Of a DNA stretch of 64,000 nucleotides, positions 48,990 to 56,519 are shown piece after piece. The translations under genes and the position numbers were made by a program. Within the stretch, counting starts at the first letter, position 1, and every line of letters starts with the position of its first letter. Where the stretch lies: the IMG/VR virus record IMGVR_UViG_3300025122_000005, positions 62,001 to 126,000 of that record, one strand, 5' to 3'. The notes below the pieces were generated by a model. It was not told the DNA's origin and did not search any database. It worked only from the letters and a program-made list of their open reading frames with translations. Source of the stretch: a virus.

Positions 48990-49601
48990 ATGATAGGACT
49001 GGCAGATATGGTCGAAGCCAAAAAACCCAAAGTTGTTGCAATAATCCCCGCTCGCGGCGGTTCGAAAAGACTAGAGCGTAAAAACATATATCCTATTTGG
49101 GGCAAGCCAATGTTATATTGGGCAATCAAGGCAGCAAAGGAAAGTGAACATATTACTGATGTGTGGGTCACCACTGAAGACGAAGAGATAAAAAATATCG
49201 CACTAGAGTGTGGTGCCAAGGTTCATGATAGGGATCCGAGGCATGCACAAGATCACGTATACAAGATGGAAGCCATCAGAGATGCAGCTAGCTTTATAGA
49301 GAGAAGGCACTTCAAACCAGAGATTGTTGTGTCCCTTCAGGCAAACTCCCCAGAAATTACAGGAGAAACGCTAGATAACGCCATTGAGGCATTCATTATT
49401 AACGATAGAAATGAGTTGATGAGTGTTGATGGCGAGTTGATGATGAACGCGGCATTTAGAATAATGAAGAATTGGTATGTTTATCAGAGGGACTTGAGTA
49501 CGAAAACTGGAGCATTTATTTGTGATGTTCACGATGTTCATACAATTGAAGATGTTAAATTTATAGAAAAGAGGGGTAATAAAAATGATAAAAACACCTA
49601 A
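48990..49601 (+). CDS. neuA: CMP-nonulosonate cytidylyltransferase (NeuA-like)
   Basis: A 203-aa protein; ATG 48990 has AAGGA before it, but 48975 and 49008 are possible. VVAIIPARGGSKRLERKNIY is the NeuA nucleotide-binding start, PMLYWAIKAAKES and VTTEDEEIKNIALECGAKVH follow. EVVSL-type LQANSPEITGETLDNAIEAF fits. It would activate a sialic-acid-like sugar with CTP. Its end overlaps the deacetylase by 17 bases. Confidence 0.82.
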   Translation: MIGLADMVEAKKPKVVAIIPARGGSKRLERKNIYPIWGKPMLYWAIKAAKESEHITDVWVTTEDEEIKNIALECGAKVHDRDPRHAQDHVYKMEAIRDAASFIERRHFKPEIVVSLQANSPEITGETLDNAIEAFIINDRNELMSVDGELMMNAAFRIMKNWYVYQRDLSTKTGAFICDVHDVHTIEDVKFIEKRGNKNDKNT

Positions 49602-50268
49602 AAGAGTATTGATATTCGCGGCCCACCATGATGATGAAACAATCGGATGTGGAGGTACCATTAGAAAATGGGCGGACAACGGCGGTCAGATTCACGTATG
49701 CTTCATGACAAACGGAGATACGGGAGTTGAGCAGAGTACTGATGGCGATAACATTGTAGAAACAAGAATAGGTGAATCTAAAAAGGCGGCAAAAATATTA
49801 GGAGTATATCGTCTCCACAACTTAAGCATACCATGTCAAAAAGTGGTTAATCGCCAATCTACTTTTCACAAAGTCATACAGAAAATAAGAGAAATAAAAC
49901 CTGAGTTAGTTGTAACGCACAATAGTGTGTGTAAGCATCGCGACCATAAGAGGACTTCTGCAATAGTTGAGGAAGCATGCTGGAAGGCTTCGGAGAACAT
50001 TCTAGAAGAATTAGGAGAAGTCCACACGATAAAGGACTTGTGGTCTTTTGAAATTACGGACCCACATTCAAATCCGGATATTGTTGTTGATATTACGGAC
50101 ACTTATGAATGGAAATGGTTGGCAATGGAAGAATATCTTTCTCAGTCTGGCATATTGCCGGGAATAATGGAGTACATCGAGGGCTTGTCAAAGGTCCGTG
50201 GATATTCAATAGGCGCAAGAAGAGGTGAGGCTTTTACTAGAATTGGAAAGGCACCGATAAAGATATGA
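49585..50268 (+). CDS. PIG-L/LmbE-family N-deacetylase
   Basis: A 227-aa protein: VLIFAAHHDDETIGCGGTIR (about 8-27) has the HxDD zinc site, and THNSVCKHRDHKRTSAIVEE (about 110-129) holds the H-x-D-H. It removes N-acetyl from an amino sugar. The next gene is a formyltransferase, which suggests deacetylation then N-formylation of the same sugar. Confidence 0.88.
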   Translation: MIKTPKRVLIFAAHHDDETIGCGGTIRKWADNGGQIHVCFMTNGDTGVEQSTDGDNIVETRIGESKKAAKILGVYRLHNLSIPCQKVVNRQSTFHKVIQKIREIKPELVVTHNSVCKHRDHKRTSAIVEEACWKASENILEELGEVHTIKDLWSFEITDPHSNPDIVVDITDTYEWKWLAMEEYLSQSGILPGIMEYIEGLSKVRGYSIGARRGEAFTRIGKAPIKI

Positions 50269-50978
50269 GCTATATCGCGATAACATCTAATCAACCCAGG
50301 CATAGGGAGTTTATAAACAGGCTTCAGAAAAAAGTAAACTTGTCCCTTGTTATTGTCGTGGAAAAGAAAAAGGGAAACTCTCAGTTTTATTGTTCAGAGC
50401 AATTAGCATTTGGGGGGAAAAAGGATCCCATTAGGGTGAACATCGTGGAATGCACGCCTGTGCAATTAAACTCTAAAAGAATGGCAGAATTGATTACGGA
50501 TGTCCGCCCGGAAGTTTGTTTTGTTTTTGGGGCACCTCTCTTAAAAGAAAACATATTTAGAATACCAAGAAGAGGATGTATAAACATACATACGGGATTA
50601 GTGCAACATCATCGTGGCGTCGACAGTCCTTATTGGGCTCTGTATGAGCGTAGACCTGAATTACTTGGCGCGACTTTGCATTATATAGATTCTTCGATAG
50701 ACGGAGGGGATATTATATCACAAGCAATAACAAAAGATCTGAAAGTAACAGACTCTCCGGATGATATATTTATGAAAACTTGTGCTACTGGATTTGACAT
50801 TTTAGAAGAAAGTGTGTATAATATATTAGATGACTCTGTTGAGGCACACCCTCTTAGCCAATATGGTAACCGAGGCAAACTTTATCAAAATAAAGATATG
50901 GATTATGGTATAATGCTAGAGATAAGATATAAAACACCACACGTGCTAAAGGAATATTTAAATGGAAATAATAGTTGA
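50265..50978 (+). CDS. Short formyltransferase-like protein
   Basis: A 237-aa protein overlapping the deacetylase by four bases. FVFGAPLLKENIFRIPRRGC, INIHTGLVQHHRGVDSPYWA (about 106-125) and HYIDSSIDGGDIISQA are Fmt-like; the catalytic N-x-H-x-G-x-H pattern is present in INIHTG. It lacks the C-terminal domain of Fmt. Paired with the deacetylase it could make an N-formyl sugar. Confidence 0.75.
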   Translation: MSYIAITSNQPRHREFINRLQKKVNLSLVIVVEKKKGNSQFYCSEQLAFGGKKDPIRVNIVECTPVQLNSKRMAELITDVRPEVCFVFGAPLLKENIFRIPRRGCINIHTGLVQHHRGVDSPYWALYERRPELLGATLHYIDSSIDGGDIISQAITKDLKVTDSPDDIFMKTCATGFDILEESVYNILDDSVEAHPLSQYGNRGKLYQNKDMDYGIMLEIRYKTPHVLKEYLNGNNS

Positions 50979-51669
50979 TCTTTGTAACCAACACCACGGA
51001 TCTTTAAGCGAATTAAAAAGGATGAGCTTGAATGCTTGGACTGCTGGCGCAGACGTGGTTAAAGTTCAATTGATGGACTCTGAAAAGTTCTTTGGAAGCA
51101 CAGAGAAGAAGTATAGAGATATTGATTTTGAAACTTTTGCAAGTCTTAATGATTTCTGCGTGAATCTTGGGATCCCTCTAATGGCAACTCCTTTTGATAT
51201 GGAAAGATTCGACTGGATAAAATCGTTGGGTATTAAGAGATACAAGATAGCGTCAAGAACAGCAAAGCAAAATCCAGTATTATGCGAAGCAATATTAAAG
51301 GAAAACAAACCCACGATTATATCGACCGGTCATTGTGCCAAGGGAGAATGGCCATTTGGTTTAGGAGAAAAAATAAGTTATTTATTTTGTGTGTCTAAAT
51401 ATCCGACATTCTTGCATGACCCGGCATTAAAAGCAATGCCGGAAGAATTTTCAAGATATTCCTATCATGGATATAGTGATCATGCAATTGGAATAGCTCC
51501 TGCGCTACAGGCTTATTTTAGGGGAGCAAAAATATTAGAAAAGCATTATAGTGAAAATCCTTTGGCACAATCAAAATTTGAAGGCGGTCATTTAGGATCC
51601 TTTGACCAAAAATCTCTTAAGCAATTCAAGGATCTAATTAAAGAACTAGAGATATTAAGGAGCAAATGA
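50962..51669 (+). CDS. neuB: NeuB-like nonulosonate synthase, barrel only
   Basis: A 235-aa protein overlapping by 17 bases. IIVDLCNQHHGSLSELKRMS, ADVVKVQLMD, IPLMATPFDMERFDWIKSLG and RYKIASRT are the TIM-barrel motifs of NeuB, with STGHC and CVSKYPTF near 135-155. It lacks the C-terminal SAF (antifreeze-like) domain (normally total ~340 aa). It would condense PEP with a 6-carbon amino sugar. NeuB normally works as a domain-swapped dimer through that domain, so function here needs testing. Confidence 0.78.
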   Translation: MEIIVDLCNQHHGSLSELKRMSLNAWTAGADVVKVQLMDSEKFFGSTEKKYRDIDFETFASLNDFCVNLGIPLMATPFDMERFDWIKSLGIKRYKIASRTAKQNPVLCEAILKENKPTIISTGHCAKGEWPFGLGEKISYLFCVSKYPTFLHDPALKAMPEEFSRYSYHGYSDHAIGIAPALQAYFRGAKILEKHYSENPLAQSKFEGGHLGSFDQKSLKQFKDLIKELEILRSK

Positions 51670-52286
51670 TGGTACCAGATATATCGATAATTATAACAAA
51701 CTATAACTATGGAAAATTTATTTCGCGATGCTTGAGGAGTTGCCTGAAACAAGAAAGGGCAATATATGAAGTTATTGTAGTCGATGATTGCAGTACCGAC
51801 AATTCCTTCGATATGATAAGACCTTTCGCAGAGCATGTAAGGCTGTTCAAGACACCAAAGAATTCAGGCGTCGCAGCTGCAGCAAATTTGGGAATTGAGA
51901 ATGCTAGGGGTCAATTCTTTTTTCGTGTTGATGCTGACGACTACATAAACAAAGATATGTCCTATATTATGAAAAAGTATTTAGAGTCCAATCATGACGC
52001 ATTTTGTGTTTCTTCTGATTATTTGATGGTTGATGAATACGAAAATACCATTGAAAGAAAATATGCTGAAAATGAAAACATATCTTGTGGTATAATGTAT
52101 CGTAGAGATCTGTTTTTATCTCTTGGAGGATACAATCCCAAAATGAGACATCGAGAAGAAGAAGAGTTAAAGAAGAGGCTAGGTGACGACTACAAGATTC
52201 ATCATCTAAAGATTCCGTTCTATAGATATAGAATGCATAACACCAACAAAACAAAACAACCGGAATATAAGACCTGGGAAGTATAA
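51666..52286 (+). CDS. GT2 glycosyltransferase
   Basis: A 206-aa compact GT-A. ISIIITNYNYGKFISRCLRS (about 5-24), VIVVDDCSTDNSFD (about 38-51), FFRVDADDYIN with D-x-D. It overlaps the NeuB-like gene by four bases. Donor not known; it may use the activated nonulosonate or another sugar. Confidence 0.78.
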   Translation: MMVPDISIIITNYNYGKFISRCLRSCLKQERAIYEVIVVDDCSTDNSFDMIRPFAEHVRLFKTPKNSGVAAAANLGIENARGQFFFRVDADDYINKDMSYIMKKYLESNHDAFCVSSDYLMVDEYENTIERKYAENENISCGIMYRRDLFLSLGGYNPKMRHREEEELKKRLGDDYKIHHLKIPFYRYRMHNTNKTKQPEYKTWEV

Positions 52287-52963
52287 TGGCAAAGAGAATA
52301 TTCATAACCGGATGTGCAAAGTCTGGCACTACTCTCTTGTTGAGAATGTGTTTTGCATTTAAAAATGCCGAGGTTTTGTACAGGACGGGGTTTAACGGTC
52401 ACGAGTTGACACTAAACGAGTTTCTGAACACGGAGACAGATAAAAAATTCTTGATAGGAAAGAGACTACCACCGTTTATCCTTAGCAACGTTCCCGCTCC
52501 AGAATTTGAGGACCAGCTTAGGTGGGTAAGGCAGAACGATATAGGGATTATAAACGTAGTCCGAGATGGAAGAGATGTTGTTTTATCGGATGGCGAGTAT
52601 GTCAAACCAGAAAGATGGATATCATCGATGATACAGAGAGAGCAATATTCTGACATCATAGACATGGAGATTAAGTACGAAGACATAATAAGGTTTCCAA
52701 ACAATATTCAGGAAAATATGATGAATGTTTTCGGACTAGAACGAAGTGCTCATTTTTCAGACTATCCTGACTTCGTCAAAGATTGGATATATGATTGGAA
52801 TGTTTCCGTCACCGGCCGAGCCGGGAAGCAAGAAAGTGATTATGGAAAAAGAAAGCTTTCGGAAGTTTCAATAGGAAAGAATCTAGAAGCATATAAGGAT
52901 CTTTGCACTGATGACCAATTAAATATCTTTAATGAGGAGCTAAAAAAGGCGGGGTACATTTAG
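52286..52963 (+). CDS. Sulfotransferase
   Basis: A 225-aa protein. RIFITGCAKSGTTLLLRMCF (residues 3-22) is the PAPS 5'-phosphosulfate loop, and INVVRDGRDVVLSDGEY (about 93-109) is the 3'-phosphate motif. These fit the sulfotransferase fold well. It would sulfate a sugar or protein. The ATG overlaps the stop of the previous GT by one base. Confidence 0.82.
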   Translation: MAKRIFITGCAKSGTTLLLRMCFAFKNAEVLYRTGFNGHELTLNEFLNTETDKKFLIGKRLPPFILSNVPAPEFEDQLRWVRQNDIGIINVVRDGRDVVLSDGEYVKPERWISSMIQREQYSDIIDMEIKYEDIIRFPNNIQENMMNVFGLERSAHFSDYPDFVKDWIYDWNVSVTGRAGKQESDYGKRKLSEVSIGKNLEAYKDLCTDDQLNIFNEELKKAGYI

Positions 52964-53811
52964 TGAACCTATTAGTGACCGGACATAAAGGATATATCGG
53001 CAATCATTTATTTTGGAAGCTAAACTCTCTAGGACACAGCGTCATGGGAATAGATTTGAAAATTGGTGAAGATATATTGGATGGTTTTCAGGAAAAACAT
53101 TTTAGATTTAATCCGGATGTAATTTTTCATTTAGCTGCCATACCAAGAGTTGTATACAGCATTGAAAACCCTGTAGAGGTTATGCACAACAACGTTCACT
53201 CCACTTCTTTGGTTCTGGAATTTGCCAAGAAAGTAGGGGCAAAAGTTGTGTATTCCAGTTCTTCTTCCGTGGTGGGCAATGGTGAAGGTCCCGAGAGTCC
53301 TTATGCGTTGTCAAAGTATGTGGGAGAGTTAGAAACATTGTTATACAGCAAGCTCTATGGGGTCGACACAGTCGCTCTTAGATATTTCAATGTTTACTCT
53401 GTGGACCAAATCGCGGACGGACCGTATGCCACGTGCGTTGCAAACTGGAGAAGATATATCAAAGAGGGGACAACGCCTTATATAACCGGCGACGGAAATC
53501 AGCGTAGAGACATGGCGCATGTTTCCGATGTTGTTTCTGCTAATATATTTTGCATGGAGAACATAAAAAAAGTCAGTGGGAATGTTTATGATGTTGGCAC
53601 TGGTAATAATATTTCGCTAAACGAGATGAAAGAACTGGTACTGAAGTCTTTACCGGACTTAAAATTTGATTACATAGAAGATCGTCCTGGTGATGTGAGG
53701 CTAACTAAGGCGAATGTGCGACCACTTATGGATCTAGGATGGGCACCAGAAGTAGACATAACAAGAGGAATAGCAGAGTGTTTTACGGGGATTTTAAATG
53801 AGCAAGATTAA
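52963..53811 (+). CDS. NAD-dependent sugar epimerase/dehydratase
   Basis: A 282-aa SDR, GTG start. LLVTGHKGYIGNHLFWKL (residues 3-20) binds NAD. VVYSSSSSVVGNGEGPESPY and YALSKYVGELE give Ser and Y-x3-K. LRYFNVYSVDQ follows. Similar to the one at 40850 and to UDP-glucose 4-epimerases. Substrate unknown. Confidence 0.85.
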   Translation: MNLLVTGHKGYIGNHLFWKLNSLGHSVMGIDLKIGEDILDGFQEKHFRFNPDVIFHLAAIPRVVYSIENPVEVMHNNVHSTSLVLEFAKKVGAKVVYSSSSSVVGNGEGPESPYALSKYVGELETLLYSKLYGVDTVALRYFNVYSVDQIADGPYATCVANWRRYIKEGTTPYITGDGNQRRDMAHVSDVVSANIFCMENIKKVSGNVYDVGTGNNISLNEMKELVLKSLPDLKFDYIEDRPGDVRLTKANVRPLMDLGWAPEVDITRGIAECFTGILNEQD

Positions 53812-54661
53812 AGCAGTGGGCGTCATCGGCAACGGGTTCGTCGGGCAAGCAATAGGGTTTGGGTTTGTCCCGGTTTTACCTGTGCACATATACGATATCG
53901 ATCCTTTACGTAGCATGAATACTCTTGAAGAGACTGTCAACGGATCAGATGTGGTTTTTGTATCCGTGCCCACACCGATGAATAAGGACGGATCAATAAG
54001 TTTGAGTATTGTTCGGTCTGTTTTGAACAACATATCTCGCGTCAGCACACGCAACGACAATGTTGTCGTCATTAAATCAACTGTTATACCTGGGACTACA
54101 GAGGCATTCTCCGAAGAGTTTAAAAATCTAAATTTAGTTTTTAATCCCGAATTTTTGACAGAGAGGCATGCCAAATATGATTTCTTAAATCAAGCAAGAA
54201 TTGTTCTCGGAGGTCTTCCAGAAAATACTGAAAAAGTAGCAAAATTGTACAGATTAAGATTTAAGCATTGCAACATTATGGAGATGGATTACAACACAGC
54301 AGAGTTTGTAAAATATTTTAATAACGTATTCTTCTCCGTGAAGGTTGCATTCGCAAACGAAATGAAATTAATATGCCAAAAAGCCAGAGTTAATTGGAGC
54401 GATGCTTTGGCTGGCTTCGCTGCTGACGGCCGCGTCGGCGACTCACACTTGAACGTGCCCGGACCTGATGGTAGGCTGGGATTCGGTGGGAGTTGTTTTC
54501 CAAAAGACATAAATGCGTTTATTTCTTTTGCAGACGATTGCGGAGTTAACGCTAATGTGGTTAAGGCTGCATGGCAAACAAATCTAGAGGTACGACCGGA
54601 AAGGGATTGGGAAAATCTCATTGGTCGTGCAGTAGTAAAAGAAATTGACAAGGAGGAATAA
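53798..54661 (+). CDS. Short UDP-sugar dehydrogenase
   Basis: A 287-aa protein of the UDP-glucose/GDP-mannose dehydrogenase family. VGVIGNGFVGQAIGFG (about 6-21) binds NAD; VVIKSTVIPGTTEAF, NPEFLTERHAKYDFLNQARI, and GFGGSCFPKDINAF (about 226-239) with the catalytic Cys follow. It lacks the ~120-aa C-terminal UDP-binding domain of normal Ugd. It would produce a uronic acid if active. It closes the glycan cluster. Confidence 0.82.
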   Translation: MSKIKAVGVIGNGFVGQAIGFGFVPVLPVHIYDIDPLRSMNTLEETVNGSDVVFVSVPTPMNKDGSISLSIVRSVLNNISRVSTRNDNVVVIKSTVIPGTTEAFSEEFKNLNLVFNPEFLTERHAKYDFLNQARIVLGGLPENTEKVAKLYRLRFKHCNIMEMDYNTAEFVKYFNNVFFSVKVAFANEMKLICQKARVNWSDALAGFAADGRVGDSHLNVPGPDGRLGFGGSCFPKDINAFISFADDCGVNANVVKAAWQTNLEVRPERDWENLIGRAVVKEIDKEE

Positions 54662-54662
54662 A

Positions 54663-54902
54663 ATGAAAATTTCTGATCAAGCATTGGGTGCTGTAATGAT
54701 GGCCCTACAAAAATCTCTTATGGAGCAGGTGGATATTGTTCCCATCCTAAGAGAATTCGATTTTCAAATAAATCAAAACGAGGAATTAGTGGTGACGAAC
54801 CCACCAGCGGTCCACTTTGAATCTGAGACTTTGTTCGACGAGACAGAGGAAGAGTTAGAAATATTTGACAACGAAACAACAAGTACGGTTGGAAGCGATT
54901 AG
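54663..54902 (+). CDS. Acidic protein, unknown
   Basis: A 79-aa protein from ATG 54663 with AAGGAGG upstream; an in-frame ATG at 54645 lies in the previous gene. It is very acidic at the end (EEELEIFDNETTS). Not recognised. The stop overlaps the next GTG. Confidence 0.55.
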   Translation: MKISDQALGAVMMALQKSLMEQVDIVPILREFDFQINQNEELVVTNPPAVHFESETLFDETEEELEIFDNETTSTVGSD

Positions 54903-55150
54903 TGCCCAGGTACGTCTATAGGTGTGAAGAATGCGAAGAAATTTTTGAAGTGGCACACTCTATGAGCCACATTCAAGAAGAGTGTTTATTGTGCAATTCT
55001 GAGAAAGAGGTAACTAGAATACCGGCACCTATTGGGGACAAGGTGGTAGAGAAGGCGGCGAAGACTGGAGATATCGTGAAGCAATATATTAAAGATGCGT
55101 CTTTAGATTTGCGTAATGATAAAAAATCTTCAAAGGTGGAATATAAATAA
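54902..55150 (+). CDS. FmdB-type zinc-ribbon protein
   Basis: An 82-aa protein, GTG start overlapping the previous stop by one base. MPRYVYRCEECEEIFEVAHS gives CEEC at 8-11, and CLLC at about 30-33. The C-terminus is Lys-rich. Similar in plan to the protein at 26269. Function unknown; possible regulator. Confidence 0.65.
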   Translation: MPRYVYRCEECEEIFEVAHSMSHIQEECLLCNSEKEVTRIPAPIGDKVVEKAAKTGDIVKQYIKDASLDLRNDKKSSKVEYK

Positions 55151-55151
55151 G

Positions 55152-55496
55152 ATGGAATTATTAAATATTATATTGATCCTTTCTCTTGTGGTGAACATCA
55201 TTATAGTGCCTTATGCTATTCGGTGTGCCAGAAGATTGTTGGTGGTGGCAAGCAACATGAATTCTTTACAAGAAGGGTTTACCGTATTCCAGGCTCATGT
55301 TGAGACTCTACATGAGTCTGAAATGTTTTATGGAGACACTTCCTTGCGATCTTTGATGGATCACACAAAAGTCATTCTAGAAGAACTAGACAAACATGAG
55401 GATATTTACGCTCTTGTTGTAGACGATACAGAATTAGAAGAGGATATAGGTTTTGGAGACTACGAAGAGAAAGCAGAAACGCCGCGCACGAACTAA
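55152..55496 (+). CDS. Single-span membrane protein
   Basis: A 114-aa protein from ATG 55152 immediately after the previous stop. Residues 3-22 (LLNIILILSLVVNIIIVPYA) form a clear membrane span, followed by a coiled helical domain and acidic tail. Overlaps the sigma-factor frame by 44 bases. No family known. Confidence 0.55.
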   Translation: MELLNIILILSLVVNIIIVPYAIRCARRLLVVASNMNSLQEGFTVFQAHVETLHESEMFYGDTSLRSLMDHTKVILEELDKHEDIYALVVDDTELEEDIGFGDYEEKAETPRTN

Positions 55497-56172
55497 AAAT
55501 TATTATTTTACCAAAGTTCATGAAAATGCCATTGTAGAATATGCAAAAACTAATGATAACAAAATTAGAACACGTTTGTATATCGACTATATACAACCTG
55601 CATTTCATGAAATGGTCGAGAAAATAACTTATACTTATAAGTTTACTACGTTACCAAATATAGATCCTCTCAAGGAAGAGTGTAAAATTTGGCTTACCAC
55701 AATATTGGATAAATACGATCCGACAAAGGGGTCTAAAGCGTTCTCCTATTTTAGTGTTGTTACAAAGCACTGGTTTATCCATAAGCTAAAAAAGAATTCA
55801 GCTAAAAACAAAAAAGAAGTTAGCTATGAAGATCTAGTAAAAGAGTCGATTCACGAAGATCTTATAACTAATGAAGAAGTATATATCAACACAAGAGAAC
55901 AAGCCGAATTCTGGCAATCTTTGTTGTTTGAGGTCGACCGATGGCACAGAGTAGATCTTAAGGAAAACGAAAGGAAGGTCGTGGAAGCAGTAAAGGTGCT
56001 GCTAACAAGTGCCGACCAAATAGAGATCTTCAATAAAAAAGCAATATATCTATACCTCAGAGAAATAACCGGTCTCAACACAAAGCAAATTGTCAATAAT
56101 TTAAATAAACTTCGTTTAAAATATAGAATCTTTAAGCTCAAGTGGGACCGGGGAGAATATGAAAAGAAATAA
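55453..56172 (+). CDS. T4 gp55-like late RNA polymerase sigma factor
   Basis: A 239-aa protein. FTKVHENAIVEYAKTNDNKI, RTRLYIDYIQPAFHEMVEKI (about 41-60) and LKEECKIWLTTILDKYDPTK, then SYFSVVTKHWFIHKLKK follow T4-like gp55 well, including the core-binding and -10 recognition region. It directs RNA polymerase to late promoters. Start may be later than 55453. A sliding clamp and co-activator, needed in T4, are not in this window. The candidate CTA[AC]TTA motif might be its target. Confidence 0.78.
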   Translation: METTKRKQKRRARTKNYYFTKVHENAIVEYAKTNDNKIRTRLYIDYIQPAFHEMVEKITYTYKFTTLPNIDPLKEECKIWLTTILDKYDPTKGSKAFSYFSVVTKHWFIHKLKKNSAKNKKEVSYEDLVKESIHEDLITNEEVYINTREQAEFWQSLLFEVDRWHRVDLKENERKVVEAVKVLLTSADQIEIFNKKAIYLYLREITGLNTKQIVNNLNKLRLKYRIFKLKWDRGEYEKK

Positions 56173-56186
56173 TTTGTCTTTAATAT

Positions 56187-56196
56187 CTACTTATTA
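56187..56196 (+). promoter_or_regulatory. Candidate late-promoter motif CTACTTATTA
   Basis: Identical to 18933-18942, and 5 nt before the ATG at 56202, in a 29-nt gap after the sigma gene. The very short spacing leaves little leader. Confidence 0.3.
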
Positions 56197-56201
56197 GTAC
56201 T

Positions 56202-56519
56202 ATGAGCGAACTTAAATTACAAGAATTTATTGAAAAATCTCTTGGCAACATAAGCGAAGACAGAGCGGTAACAAAAACTCTTTTAACCCATCTAATGAAA
56301 TATATGATGGTATCAGAAGACCGGCACAAAGAAGCCGGTATTATCGCTGCTAAATATGTGGAGACACTACAAAGATCAAATGAGCAGTTGGTTAAGTTGG
56401 CAGCACTAATGCACAGAAGAACAGCAGCTGATGAAAAAATATCTGAAGAAGAAAAAGATAATTTATTTGACCTAATCCAAGAACAAGAAAAAGTTTCCGG
56501 GAAAAAAGAAGATGCCTGA
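56202..56519 (+). CDS. Helical protein, unknown
   Basis: A 105-aa helix-rich protein with an acidic tail (KISEEEKDNLFDLIQEQEKV). Lies between the sigma factor and the baseplate-like peptidase and overlaps the latter by eight bases. A chaperone or baseplate-assembly role is only a guess. Confidence 0.6.
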   Translation: MSELKLQEFIEKSLGNISEDRAVTKTLLTHLMKYMMVSEDRHKEAGIIAAKYVETLQRSNEQLVKLAALMHRRTAADEKISEEEKDNLFDLIQEQEKVSGKKEDA

